Counted from the first letter of the stretch, positions 12,498 to 24,537 are shown. The stretch: 64,000 bases of DNA from Bostrychus sinensis (GCA_020698575.1 CM036243.1:15615903-15679902), one strand, 5' to 3'. Notes: generated by a model from the sequence alone, not told the origin. Made by a program: numbers and translations.

Positions 12498-14593
12498 ACA
12501 GTGTCTGGCCACTAGACGCTTGGCACCATGCCTGATTTAAAATAGCATTGAGAGTTAATTTAACAATCACAGTGGGACTCTCAGCACCGTCCTGGAACAC
12601 TTACTGTAGGATTAGATTAACATATGAGGCTCGGTACGCACATTCACTTAACAGGGTTTACCAAGATGATGACGCTGAGCATAAATGACAAAAGATGTTT
12701 CTGTTTGTTAAGACTGAACTTTCAGTAAACTCTGAGAACATAAATGTGCATGAAACATAGCTAAGTGGACTTGGTTTGTGTTTGACTTAACCAAAGAGGT
12801 TATGCTTTTGTTGGTATTTAGGAATTTTTTCAATGAATACACACAAAGATTGGTGGTTCAAGTCCAAATCTAGACTAATCTGACAAAATTATCTTCTCTA
12901 AAGAGTCACAGAACCATTTGGAAACAATGAGTTTGGAAAAGGGAAACACTTTCAAAAGAATACTTTATGGTGATTGGCTGAAACACCAGCTGACTGCCTT
13001 TCATGATTTGTTGCAGCCAGTCATAGCCACATGACCACAACAAACTGACGATGTTTTTGTAAATGTATAGCAGCACCTACACTAAAAGCCTTCAGCATCA
13101 CTATTAAACCCTAAGATGGCCATGCACGACACTCCTGGAACACTATTGGTCAACCATCAGTGATACAGGCCTGAAAGGATGAGTTTGAGCCTGATTTCAA
13201 CCTCATATCTGAACACTATATTGCGAAATAGGACAATGCCTTGGAGGAGGTCTGTGCCCCCTGAGTGCTTCTACATCCATTTTGTTTATATATGCTGATA
13301 ATTCTGTGGTAAAGTACATTTTGAAAACAGAGGTGTTGCTACAAAGAATCCAGTCACTACTGAAGTTTTCTCAAGTCAGTGCAGAGTAAATAATTTGGGA
13401 AGGCACATTTTAATCAGAGGCATATGTTCAGTTGGATAGACGAGCTGCAAGATTCTAGACAAATATAGAACTAGGCCTTTCCAAAGTAAAATCCAGTCTA
13501 ATCCAAACACAGAGTTATATTAAACCGAGAGCATATGAAAACCTTGGGCTTTAAAAAGCAGTATTAAAATTCCATGCACAAGTCTTTTTCTTCTATCTTC
13601 TGTAGCCTCTGCAGATACTGGTTACCTGCGCCTCAGGCAAGGTGCTGTTTTGACGCAACCGATCAGGATGACTGACATAGTCACGAGATGCTCTGAGCTT
13701 AAGTGGACAGAATACAAGAAGTGGTAGGAAAAAATAACACATGTTGTACAGCTTTGAATGAGTTTAAAATGAGACAAAAATATGGAAAAGACATATTATC
13801 AAAAGCTGCTACCATAATGCATTTGTTTTTTACTGTTTCCACATGTTGTAGACTTCAAGCTAACAGTGGACATTGAGTGATTGTGTATTCTGTATATGAG
13901 GTGTGCTACCAATGTGGTAAGTTCAGCTTTAGATAGTAACTGAGTCACCCATGAATTACCCTTTGAAAACAACTTTTAGAAGCAAACAAGAAAACGTCTC
14001 TACTGCAGGAATATGGGAAGAAAGCACCACAATGCAGGCAGAATAATTATATAAATATATATACGTACAAGGCTGTGTGCGGATAGAAAATCCTCTCAAG
14101 GCTGCTGTTATAATGGCTGTGGTGAACCTTACCTGCACCTTTGGGCAGTTATCAGTGGGGTCACGTGTCTTCACTGCAGTCTTTCTGTTCTCATTCACGC
14201 TCAGACCACTGCTCCTATTCCGCTTTACTCTCCTCGTTTGAATAAATTGGAAAATGTGACTTATGCTGCTGTTATTGTAATATGTTACATTTTTCTCCAC
14301 TATTAAAACAGAAATACAGTCTGAGGCTAAATGAATGGGCTTCACACAGAGAATGGTTAAATAAATTCATAATCTCATTACATTTTGCACTAATGTAAGA
14401 ACATGTGAAGATTGGTGATAATGGCATTAGCTGGAGTTGCAGCCCAAAGGCAACTTATTTAAACCAGGACAAAGAGTTTTTGGGAAATGGGCAAAGCTCT
14501 AAAAATCTGCAGACACACAGAGGTCGCAGTGGGTCTTTATATGAGAAAAGGCATGTTTCTATTGGTAAGGACCAGTTTAGGACAGGTTACCTT
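12498..14593. other. Non-coding stretch; possible small exon at 13605-13640
   Basis: A long pyrimidine tract ends in CTTCTATCTTCTGTAG at about 13604. It is followed by about 36 open bases and a possible donor CAAG|GTGCTG. No protein can be named and the piece is too short to trust. The rest is AT-rich and unremarkable. Confidence 0.35.
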
Positions 14594-15267
14594 TAAGGGT
14601 GCCCCGATCAGGATTTTTGAGGCCAATCACTGATCAGCCTTTGCTGTGATCGGCCGATACCGATCACATGGTCTTCAATGTAGTAATGTAATGTATGCAG
14701 GCTATTATTTTTTCCACTAGAAAAATACTGTAGTCTTTGTAAATATAAAAGTTCAACAAAATTCTACTTATTTTTGTTTTAGAAGAGGTTTTGTTGCATT
14801 ATTAGCCTTTAATGTGTGCCCACAAGTGTCTGTGTGGCTTTGTTTGAATGCTCCGCTGATGTAAAAATCAGCTGTTCTTAATTGGTGCCTTTAGTGCGAG
14901 TCCGCGGGTGCAGCGGCTGCGTCCGCATAATGCGCAACCAAACCAGGTTGAAACACAGTGGACTAAAGAGCAGACAGCTCCTGCAGCCAGTTTTGACAAC
15001 GTCTGAACAAAGAAAATGTGCACAAGAAAGCAGAGAAGACAATGAAAGGTGTTCCTCTCATTAGGTTTGTGTTAGTTACAAGGCTTAACTTAAAAACACT
15101 GCTAGAATAACGCTGCTGCTGTTTAATCAAACCGGAGTTGCAGGACAGTAAATGTGAGAGCCGAGTGTTTGTTGTAATTCGATCAGCCCTTCTGATCGGT
15201 CCATTTACTGATCACTCTATTTTTAGCTATGCTCACCGATCACGGCCGATTGATCGGAGCACCCTTA
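14594..15267. mobile_element. Non-autonomous hAT-type transposon (674 bp)
   Basis: The left end TAAGGGTGCCCCGATCA and the right end TTGATCGGAGCACCCTTA are imperfect terminal inverted repeats. Flanking 8-bp sequences GTTACCTT (14586-14593) and CTTACCTT (15268-15275) differ at one base, as expected for a hAT target duplication. The interior has CGATCGG-rich subterminal repeats and no transposase reading frame, so it needs a partner transposase. The small amount of target-duplication divergence implies a fairly recent insertion compared with its neighbours. Confidence 0.85.
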
Positions 15268-16462
15268 CTTACCTTGTTTCAGTTGTAGATGGATATGTAC
15301 ACAGTGGATGTGTGCAATTTAGTGTGTGTATCTGAAAAAGTGAGAGGGGGTAGCACACAGGTTTCTAAAAATCTGTGAGTTGGTTTTGTTATAGTTAAAC
15401 AGTATTATTTTAATCTACTTTATACAAGCTCACATTGATTTTGTATAAAAAAGCCAATGATTTTTAACTTTAAATGACCTCTTGTGGATTCAGTGGAACA
15501 GTAGGGGCTTCTTTTGTTCTGCATGGCATCTAAAGGCAGATTTGAAGAAATGTTGTAAGAATTAGTATCAGCTGATCTTGGTATAGTAGTTTGGTATAGG
15601 CTGCTCCAGTCATTGGAGACCTAACCAGAGACCTTGCATTTTGTAAAAATGATTTTGTATAACTTTTTTGTTTAATCTTTTTGATAGTATTCTTACAATA
15701 AGACTGTTATCAATTTCAAATTTTCAAAAGTTAACAAAATTGTGTCCTGTATGTTGTGGTGCAAAGGGCCAATGCTGCAGTAGAAATAAATTGGGCACTG
15801 CTTTTAAAACTCCAAAGATGCTAATCCAAAATGTTAACAACTCCCTGCTATAATACACTTTGTTTTTGGTTTGAGAATAACATTTTGAATTCTTTTTCGT
15901 AAATGACTGTTTACAAGAACAAGGCAATCTTCATTTCAGAAAACTAGCATTTTACATTTATCCACTTTTCTTCTCAATTTAAGAGGAATGGGTATTGTAA
16001 CATTTCCAATCAACAAACTGCTGTGTGTAGTGTCACATTTTATCATAGTATCAGAGTGATTTTGAGCAGTGTGCCATGCCAACCCAACCTGTACCAACAC
16101 ATCCAAAGTTTTCCTATTACTACTGTTTGCTCTCCATGTGAGAAGGTACCCAAACAAAAAGCACTGAATTGCTCATTCCACAAGGCTATTATTTTTTAGA
16201 CATAAATCTATTTTTTTTTAAGTTTGTATATTTTGTTTTGTTAGGTCAAGAGTGAGTACAAGTCATGTGTAAAATACAGTATGTAGCATTCGTTCTAAAT
16301 GTACACTGCAGTTTTGTGCTCCATTAGAGATGAATGTAATGTTGTTTGTTTGTCTTCTGCACACATCCATCTATGTTTCAAATCCCATGTGGTTAACCTT
16401 GCTGATCAAGTGATCCCCCCTCAGGCAGCGGGCCCTGCTTGATGTCTTATGTATTTTTGAAG
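15268..16462. other. Non-coding stretch, nothing recognised
   Basis: AT-rich intergenic or intronic sequence. Short open frames are not coding-like. Confidence 0.5.
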
Positions 16463-17080
16463 CAAAACTGCCTGTGACACGCTTTTCCCTATTCCATGCC
16501 TTCGATTCAAACCTTATGGCCAATTAAAATCAAGTTTGCTGCTATTCCTAACACAAGAAAATAACTCAAAATACAACTGGCAAAATCAGGCTGAAGGCTC
16601 ACTTGTTTATTTATCTCTACATTTAATTTCAACTTTAGATTAATGTAAGAAATTATTTTTACCTAACAATCTCTAGATTAGTACAGTTGTCTTTTAATTC
16701 AAAATATTCCACTTTTTTCCACTTTCTATTGAGATAACTTTCAATCCATAATCTGTTTATTTATTACTGGTTCAAAACTGCCATTGATGCTTTTTTCTGT
16801 TCCATGCCTATGATTTGAACTCATTGGCCAAATAAAATTGCTGTTGAATTTTCCGCCATTCATAAGACCACACCCAATGACTCAAAATAAAACTGGTAAA
16901 ATATTATAACTCAAGATCAAAGTAGAAAACCAACCTTTAGACCAGTTCACTTAGAGTTGCACACTTGTCATTTTATTAATTGCAAAGTATTATGCTTTTA
17001 TCCCACTTTACGTTGAGTTTTGAACAATTTATTCATTTCTCATTCTGTTTATTTATGATTAATGATTATTATTTATTATT
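16463..17080 (+). repeat. Two adjacent copies of a diverged ~310-bp repeat
   Basis: Copy 1 starts CAAAACTGCCTGTGACACGC at 16463 and copy 2 starts CAAAACTGCCATTGATGC at 16773. Both contain CCATGCC, then a GGCCAA(T/A)TAAAA motif, a CAAAATA(C/A)AACTGG motif, and end with ATCTGTTTATTTATTA-like sequence. A third partial copy follows at 17226. A separate piece like the distal half lies at 46790-46960. Confidence 0.7.
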
Positions 17081-17089
17081 AGTGACACA

Positions 17090-17235
17090 TAGACCTTAGC
17101 TAGCCCCATCTGTGCTCCTGTCCCGACCTGTGGGCCCTCAACCTCACCTCCTATAGATTTCCAGGACCTCTACCTCACCCCCACTCACCTGTGAGCGACT
17201 GCTGTTGTGATGTTGGGATTTATAAATAAAACAGA
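17090..17235 (+). mobile_element. LINE 3'-end-like fragment
   Basis: GAGCGACTGCTGTTGTGATG followed by TTGGGATTTATAAATAAAAC resembles the 3' termini of fish L2-like LINEs. The upstream pyrimidine tract, acceptor-like TATAG and short open frame (QDLYLTPTHL then stop) mimic a terminal exon but fit a LINE tail better. Confidence 0.4.
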
Positions 17236-17310
17236 ACATTTTCCCCTGTTACATGCCTCCTATCTGAACCCTTTGGCCAATTAAAACTGCAGAAAGTCAA
17301 GTTTAAACCC
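17226..17310 (+). repeat. Third partial copy of the 16.5-kb repeat
   Basis: ACATGCCTCCTATCTGAACC and TTTGGCCAATTAAAACTG align with copies 1 and 2. The LINE-like piece appears to separate copy 2 from copy 3. Confidence 0.6.
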
Positions 17311-18780
17311 TGTACATATAGAGGAGTGGGGAAAAAAAACAAGACTTGATTTTTTTTTAAAGCTAGCGGGGTGCGTTTGCTAGTTTCACAGTCTCAACAT
17401 GTGGTTCTAATCTCCGAGCAGGCAGTGGAAGAAAGTGTAAGCCCTCTTTTTGTGCGATTTGCATTCACCCCTGTATGTGGTGGTTGCACCTGTAAGATGT
17501 CAATCACGTAAATATTGTGCATGAAGATTATATCTCACCAGACATCAATCACAGGGAAGCGGCTACAGTATTTTCTGCAGGATTAGGCTTGCTTTTTTAA
17601 ATTGGCTGCATTGCAGAAGAGGAAAAGTATAAGCCCGAAGATGGAGGGAAGGAGAGGGAGGAGAGAGCAGGGGATAATGAGCTTTGTTAGACAGAAAGAA
17701 ACTCTGACGCCGTGTTTAACTTTGAGAATTACTGTATATTGTTCTGTGGAATGGGCAAAAACTCTCGGAAATTTTCACAGAGCTGTAATTAAATTTGCTA
17801 TGAAACTTTAAATCGGCTAAATAAATTGCTTTTCTCAATTAGCTTCCCTTGATTCCTCTTTAGGGTAGATCTTGGGATCATATTATGCGTTTGTTTTGCT
17901 TAAATAGGATGTTTAAGAGCAGTTTTCTCATGCCTGAAGACACCTTTGTTGTAGAAAATGTATAATTTGTCTCTAATAATTGGGCACACTTATAATATTT
18001 GGATTGGCTATGTAGTCAATCTAATTAATTTTCTGCCCTTATTATGCTTAATTGGCTACACTTATGCAATAATCTTAAACATGACATAATTACAATAATT
18101 AGAATAAAACTTTCAAATCAACGATAAACTGATTTGCAACTTTTGTTAATGAGTTTAGACTACACCTACAAATACTAAATCATCTTGTAACACTGATTAA
18201 AGGTGAATAGAGGTGAATATCTTTTTTTCTGGTTGAAAGTTACATTTCTTAACCTGATGTGTTTCTAACTGCACTTCAGTGAGCACAGACCTCCACTAAG
18301 GCATGTGCCCTGCAGTATCTTGCAATGGTAAAGATATTGTGCCAAGAGCTCTTTTATTTCAGGGGTAAAATCTTTATCCATTAAGCCTCAAAGGCCTGTA
18401 TAGCTTGTGATCCCCTTTAATCATTTGTTCCTTTACTCTCTGTTCAGAGTTCAGTTCAGTAAACTTTATTGGTCCCTCAAAGGGCAATTCTTTGCAGCAA
18501 CCTTGGTCAGATACAGACACACTAACACAACTAGTAACAGACACACAGAAATGCCAGCACAGTTAACACAACCTGCAGTAGAGCTAGAAGATGTGTATAT
18601 GCAATATTTGCAAAGTGTATATTTTAAAAAAACAAACATAATAAACATAATGAATTAAGTCAATAGAATAAGACATTCAAAAAGAAAAAGACAAGAGTTT
18701 AGTCTGATTACAGATGGAATGAAGGACTAACAATTCTTTTTTGTCAGAGGCATATGATAATGCCAGCCTGAAGGCATTAA
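17311..18780. other. Candidate regulatory stretch rich in homeodomain cores
   Basis: No gene is seen. From about 17440 to 18130 there are many TAATTA/CTAATTAAT/TTAATTGG/CATAATTACAATAATTAG words in otherwise non-repetitive sequence. This is the texture of vertebrate conserved non-coding elements. It is an inference from motif density. Confidence 0.35.
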
Positions 18781-19000
18781 GGCCGGGACACACCAAGACA
18801 ATCATCGGCTGTTGGGTGCGGTCCGATGGTTTGACGCGGTCGGTGACGTGAGTCTGTTTGGTGTGTTCCGCACCACTGGACGTAGTAGGAGACAGTTGGG
18901 CATATTTTTGGCCGATTACACATGTTGAATCGGCATTGGGCCAGCGTGCTCAATGAGCGCTCTGATTGGCTGTGTGTCCCATTCACAATTTGTCAAACAG
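18781..19000. mobile_element. DNA transposon relic with GGGACACACC ends
   Basis: GGCCGGGACACACCAAGAC at the left has an inverted partner GTTTGGTGTGTTCCG near 18857-18871 and another near 18971-18980 (TGTGTGTCCC). Fish genomes carry common elements starting this way. The right boundary and superfamily are uncertain. Confidence 0.4.
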
Positions 19001-20198
19001 CTCGAGTTTAACATCAAAATATAAGGAACTTTCTTTTCTACAACTACTTCATTATGTTCCCACATCTGTGACACACGTGCTGCAGTTAGCTTACCTTAGC
19101 TTGTAGCCTCGTGCAGATAAAAATATAATCCTCCCTCTGAGGCAAACGGCTGCAATAATCCAGTCCAGGGCAGAGGAGCGAGCAGCATTTAACGAGCCAC
19201 AGGAGCAGAGAGTGAAGGATTCTCTGACAGGACATTTAACTTTTCACAAAAAATGGACAAAGAGTAGTCGGCGAGAGCAGGAGCTTTTTAAACAGGTGGG
19301 ACTGTCTGTAAACGCTCTACACTTTGTTAAGCTAATGTGGCAGTAATAAAAACAGGCTCTAAACGCACAGCATTGTAAGAACATCTCCTTTACAAACCCC
19401 TACTCCAAAAAGAAGCTACAGACAGCAGCAGTTTAAAAAAAGCATGTGTCAGTAAAGCCAAGTTATCAGGCTGAAAAGTTGTGTAAGTTCATTCACGGTC
19501 GCTCATTCCTCGTCACTACTTGTGCTCTAATGCACTCATTAACAACACACAGCGAGCTAAAGCTGCACAGGAAGAGGTATAAACCTGCTCCATACTGTGT
19601 CCTGCAGATGACACAGAGGTGGACAGTGGTTCGCTCTGTAAAAGTACAGTAGCCCTGTGTTTGTATGTAGTTGCTGACTCCTCTGCAGAATTAAAGTTGT
19701 GCTAGGATGATATTTATTCACATAAGAGGCTTGGCATGTACCTTAATATTAATCTGTTGGTAGTGCCCACAGTTACAGTAAAACAGAGTGGACCTGGTGA
19801 AAACACCTGCCTTATATGAGGAGTTAGGTAAATAATAATTCATAAATAAATAATTGGTTAGTGTTGTTGAGTTCTAAGTTCTGATTTAATACCAAGCCCC
19901 TTAAAACCACAAATCTACATTTGTAGTTCTGTGGGGATGTATTATTCTATATTAAAAGGCCTATTGTATCCTAACTGAGAACAAAAGGCTGGCTTTATTA
20001 TTTAAACAATACTCTTAATCGGCCCACAACCAAGACTGGTTTTCTAATTTTGGCCCCAGCTCTGATCTACTGGATCTAGATGATGTTTTTTAACCACATC
20101 AAAAGTTAATACATTTGCTTGTGGCCGCTTTACTTTCCTTTATTTTCCTTTTGCTAATCAACTAACTAACAAACCAACCATTAGGCAAACCAATGCTG
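19001..20198. other. Non-coding stretch
   Basis: No recognisable gene. The sequence CTAATCAACTAACTAACAAAC at about 20155-20175 includes good branch-point-like words about 100 bases upstream of the exon candidate at 20266. Confidence 0.45.
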
Positions 20199-20265
20199 CT
20201 GAAAGCATCCATGCAGCTGTCTCACATTTGCACTGCATGTGCTTCTGCTCCACACGACAGTGCAG

Positions 20266-20361
20266 ACCCCCGCCTACTGGATGCGTCTCCACTTCACCAG
20301 GCTGCAGAGCCCTGAGCAGTTCAGGATGAGCATGTGTAAGAAGTACGCATTCATGCGATAA
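20266..20361 (+). CDS. Possible terminal coding exon, protein unknown
   Basis: A splice-acceptor-like CACACGACAGTGCAG is followed by 31 open codons and TAA. The translation begins TPAYWMRLHFTRLQ and ends CKKYAFMR. Third codon positions are about 84% G or C, against about 43% at the first two positions and an AT-rich surrounding, which is a strong coding-type bias for a short piece. Branch-point-like CTAACTAAC lies about 100 bases upstream. AATAAA at 20370-20375 would give a very short 3' UTR, which is unusual and lowers confidence. I do not recognise the protein. No upstream exon is identified in the window. It could also be a chance open frame or a fragment of a decayed gene. Confidence 0.4.
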   Translation, partial: TPAYWMRLHFTRLQSPEQFRMSMCKKYAFMR

Positions 20362-20369
20362 AAGTTGTT

Positions 20370-20375
20370 AATAAA
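20370..20375 (+). terminator. Possible poly(A) signal AATAAA
   Basis: The hexamer lies 9 bases after the stop codon at 20359-20361. AATAAA is frequent by chance in AT-rich DNA, so it supports the exon only weakly. Confidence 0.3.
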
Positions 20376-22360
20376 GACCAAAACAACTATTTATTTAAAA
20401 GTAAAAGGACAGAAAACAACAGTTTATTATGTGATTGCTTTGGAGTTCACGTTACTTTCACTTCACAGCATCTTCCTCTCCATTGGGGAAGTAGCTGAGC
20501 ACAAAAAAGCTTTACAATTGTTTATAGAGCTATATAGTTGTATTCAGACCCTCCACTCATCAACTCCTAAACACTGTCTTTTCTTACCTCTACAACAATA
20601 AAAGTCGTCTTCTCACTAAGTTATTGTTATCAACACTTCTGTTTATACCTCAGGGTAAAGTGTTCATCTCCAACTCTACAAATAATCTAATACAAGCGCC
20701 CCAGTATCAAATGTCATATTTATTTATCCATGCTTGTCCTGTTATCATTGTGTCTCTTTGTAACCCTCTCATTAGGCAGAACCTGTGCTCACACCTGTTC
20801 ACTCTGCCCTGAGCTACTTGTAATTGGACACTGTGACAAAACCCTACTATGGCACTGATACAGGTTTTTGAGTGACAGTGTGCAAGAGCCCATGTTAACT
20901 GCTCATTTAAATAAAACTAGCAATTTCAATAATACTTGATCATAATACAGTGTTATTATGCTACTGCTGAAATGTTTTGACAAAAATTGAAAAAAGCACT
21001 TTTTTATAACCATATAGTTTTGTGGTTATTGACGAAAGTGACATTAGAAGTAAGTGGCCACCTCCACCAATTACTCCACCAACATGCAAGCCCAAACACA
21101 ATACACACCTCATGCACTTGCACAGCACTAACTTAGTAGGTGTAGTAAGACAGACACTAGGCCTTTTTGATTTGTGCTAATGGACTTTCAAAGACATTCC
21201 TCTGTCAGTGCTGGAGAAAGAAGTTGATGACTTCGGGACTCCAGGACCATAAACTAACGTGTTTTTCTGATTCAGTACACTTCGTGACGCTCCATTCCTG
21301 GATTTTATGCAATATAAATGACATGGCTACTTGTAATCAGCTCGCCAGGTCTTGATTCTTTGCAGGCAAAACTCTTTTCCCACAAGAAAATTCCACAAGG
21401 ATTAGATATGTGCAGTAATACTACCACCTAGGGGCCATGGCACAGTGGCCAAATTAAAAATCACTGCTATGAATTAAAAATATAGCCTCAAATACTTTAC
21501 CGCTTTCTCTATCTACACAAGAAACCAGGTGAATTCATATACATGTCGTTTTGCAGGACCATGTCATATGTGACCTAAACTGTGTACAATCATCATGTTC
21601 ATTAACAACTGGATATGTGTTTTGTTCACTATTATTCATGAGTATTACAGGTGTTATGCTTACTACGGATGGTTACTTAGCACTAGCGTGACATGCCTTA
21701 AAAAATAATAATTTTGGAACTGGAACTTACTGTAAGTGGAGTATCAAGCACATCAAACACATCAAATACATGGCTTAGTAAAAGTAATCTGATCCAGCCA
21801 ACCTCCCTGCAGAGCTGACCACATGAACGCCCCTAAGGTCTGTGCGTATTGTTATTGCTCTCTTGTTACTCTCTCTTTTCCTTGTACGTTCTCTCCATTA
21901 TCGTCGTCCTCTAGTGTCATGTGGGACACCCAGTTTAAACTTTATTTTTCACGTATTATTTTTATATTTTTATGAAGTGTCATTAAACATTTGTTCCAAC
22001 TCTCGACTTAGTATTTTAATAAGTCTTTGCAAGCCCCAGCAAAAGTATTTGACTGAACCTTCAATTTTGCGTTTACAAGGTACTATTGCCTGCCCTACAC
22101 TCCTGGACTTTGACGCTTGCTTAGGCTAAAATCGCTAAACCTCACAGAACGCAAACATGTTTTGATCACCCACTGGCAACTGACATTCGTTGAGCTTTTT
22201 CTGTGGAGGATGTAAATCCAAAGGAACTGTGGCCATGGAGAACCATCTCTGGAAAATCTCCACCAGCGACAAAAATTACCTAGGCGACGTACTCTCTGCC
22301 GAGCAACAGAGAATACTTTGCTGATGGACTGTCCTCCCACCTCCTGCTCCGACACAGTAA
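20376..22360. other. Non-coding stretch, no gene seen
   Basis: Open frames of up to about 95 codons (21842-22129) lack domains. A small frame starting ATGGAGAACCATCTCTGG at about 22233 runs only about 30 codons. Nothing further can be supported. Confidence 0.45.
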
Positions 22361-22908
22361 CCCCCAATTTACACCAAAAGCAGAAGCAGCGCAGAACACA
22401 ACGGCAGGGACGTCACTTTTTGTTTATTAAGTCTGCCAATTCACATCAACAGCGGCACACGGGGTCCCAGGAATGACTCGCCGCTCTTCTTTGCTACAGA
22501 TAGGTTTGAGTTCTATTTTCTTGCAGCTCTATGGCGATCGGTTGAGCTACATTCGGGGAAACACAGGAAACAAGCACCAAGATCAAAATAAACTTCCGCT
22601 TTTACTCTCAGAATAAAGGCTCACTAAACATTGGTTATGTAAACACAGCACATCGAGAAGTTAATTCTTGAGGGAGAGAAATGTAGCATAATTTGCAACA
22701 CAAAGCAGTAATTTTGCAGGACAACATGCAGATGTTTAATGCCTGACCACAGTTTTGTGTTCAGAGGTGAGTAGTCTGTAAAACAGAGGGGAGACCAGCA
22801 ACAGCAGCGGAGCAGTAACAGCTCTGTCACCCTCGGTGTAAACTGACGCTTTTAAACAGACGTGTGCAAATCGATCTTCTTCTGTGACGCCCTCGGTGTA
22901 ATTTCGGG
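22361..22908. mobile_element. Candidate PIF/Harbinger-type MITE (548 bp)
   Basis: The left end CCCCCAATTTACACC and the right end GGTGTAATTTCGGG are imperfect inverted repeats. Both flanks carry TAA (22358-22360 and 22909-22911), matching the 3-bp TWA target preference of PIF/Harbinger elements. A second copy of the end motif, CCTCGGTGTAAACTGACGC, lies inside near 22830. No transposase frame is seen. Confidence 0.5.
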
Positions 22909-24418
22909 TAAGCCAGTGTGCATGACAATTCAGATTTTGGCGTCAAAAGTCTTAGGAGTCCATATCTACCTTATTCCTTTAAAAGCTCCCATAAGTAAGC
23001 CATCCTATACTCCACTTATAATAATCTTTTCTGCAACATAACAGTTCTGTTTATGAATACAAATAGTTACAGGTGCCTTTCAACATACTGTTTTGTCAAA
23101 AAAAATAAATTTTAAAAGTACACTGGGGCACAAAGGTTAAACAGATCACAGAGATCTGTCTCTGTCTTTAAGCAGCTCTACTCGCTCACATTGTGCCGTG
23201 CACATGCAGCCAGTCACAGAGAGTGCTTTTGTCTGCAGTGCGTCTCCCAGATGTGCCATTCACTAATTAAGAACAGATGACTCCTACAACTTCACCTTGT
23301 CTTGTTTAATGTATGGTTGTCTTCAGTTTTGAGAAGTAAATCAATATCCACAACAAAATTATGGCATAGTATGTGACAGTATTTTACATGTAAAAGATGA
23401 ATGAATGAATTTACTAGTATTTAAAGCACTTATCTGAGAGAAGCCGGCCAGGTCTCTCAAAAGTACTGTATAATATCCATATTATATAGTACAGTATAAT
23501 ATCTATAGTATATAGTACCTCAAATAGGAAAATGACATTTTCAGCAGAACTGCTTTTGAGTTGAATCCTCCATTCCCACAGCTGCTCTTTTGAGATTGTG
23601 CATCTTTCCTTTTCTTTTGGAGTATTGTTATTTTTGGCTAGAACTAAAAGACAGACAGATCACCCTCCAGTAAATGGGAGTATCAAGTTACCCCACCATT
23701 GTGCTGGAGATGTAGCAGCATGTGCTTTATTGTTTTCATTGCTTGGTTCATAATTATTTTACAGGGAACCAGTGACTTCAAAGGCTTATTGTGAGCAGAC
23801 GTTGCCTCTGCCTCTGACTGTTGTGTCTCCAGTCTCCTGCCCGAACACATCTCTAACACAAATGTTATCAGAATAATTGGTGAAGAGAGTGGCAGCTGGC
23901 AGGAAAGAGCTCAGGCAACAACCCACTCCCATTAATATGGAACACTTCATTTACTCCAGAGAATTTGTTAATGTACAGCAAAGCAATGTTTAAGTACTTC
24001 AAATAGGAAAATATATAACACTGCAAAATTTGCTAAATGGTATATTACAATGAATAGAATCTAGTATAAGACCCTATACATCTCACAACTGACCACACCA
24101 AAAAGCAAACATTTGTCCCTGTATCTCACAATAGTACAGAATAAAACATCCATGGTTTTCCAGATCAACAACAAACTTTTATTTCTTCAGCAAAATCTGA
24201 CCGTAACATCTTGCTAACAGCGTCTATTAGTAGTTTGCTCCGCTTCAAGTGAACTCCAGTGCATTTTCTGAAAACGTCAGGTTCTTTTGTGGAAGTGTGA
24301 ATGCACAATCAACCCCTGGTGCAGACCAAGAAAGTGAACTCTGGTCCACCTGAAATCAGAGGTGTGAGTGTGGTGCACTTTGAGCCCTGGTGTGGTCCTG
24401 GTGTGGTCCTGGTCAAGT
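22909..24418. other. Non-coding stretch with an AT-rich hairpin
   Basis: At 23463-23492 GTACTGTATAATAT, CC, ATATTATATAGTAC form a 14-bp inverted repeat with one mismatch. A related sequence follows to 23517. At 24391-24413 the 12-bp unit TGGTGTGGTCCT is repeated. Confidence 0.5.
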
Positions 24419-24537
24419 GTAAAGTGCCATACCTCCTTGTGGATGCCCGATCCCGTCAGACCTCGGAAGCTAAGCAGGGTACGGCCTGGTCAGTACCTGG
24501 ATGGGAGACCGCTGGGGAATGTCAGGAAGCCGGTGTG
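24419..24537 (+). pseudogene. 5S rRNA-derived sequence (pseudogene or 5S-headed SINE)
   Basis: GCCATACC (24426), CCCGATCCCGTCAGACCTCG, GGAAGCTAAGCAGGGT, GGCCTGGTCAGTACCTGGAT and GGGAGACCGC appear in the order and spacing of vertebrate 5S rRNA. The internal control region, including the A-box and C-box segments, is nearly intact. The ends diverge: the first bases and the last about 25, after GGGGAATGTC, do not match a functional 5S, so stem I cannot form. It is therefore not a working rRNA gene. An A-rich stretch near 24627-24637 could be the tail of a 5S-derived SINE (SINE3 type). Confidence 0.85.

Noticed and set aside
17150..17200. Terminal-exon look-alike (QDLYLTPTHL then stop, AATAAA)
   Set aside because: The following GAGCGACTG...TATAAATAAA sequence resembles the 3' tail of fish L2-like LINEs.
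22095..22367. 90-codon minus-strand frame and small plus-strand ATG frame
   Set aside because: No domain, no coding bias, and the region abuts a MITE.
24419..24537. Functional 5S rRNA gene
   Set aside because: Both ends diverge so the terminal stem cannot form, and no T-rich terminator follows.
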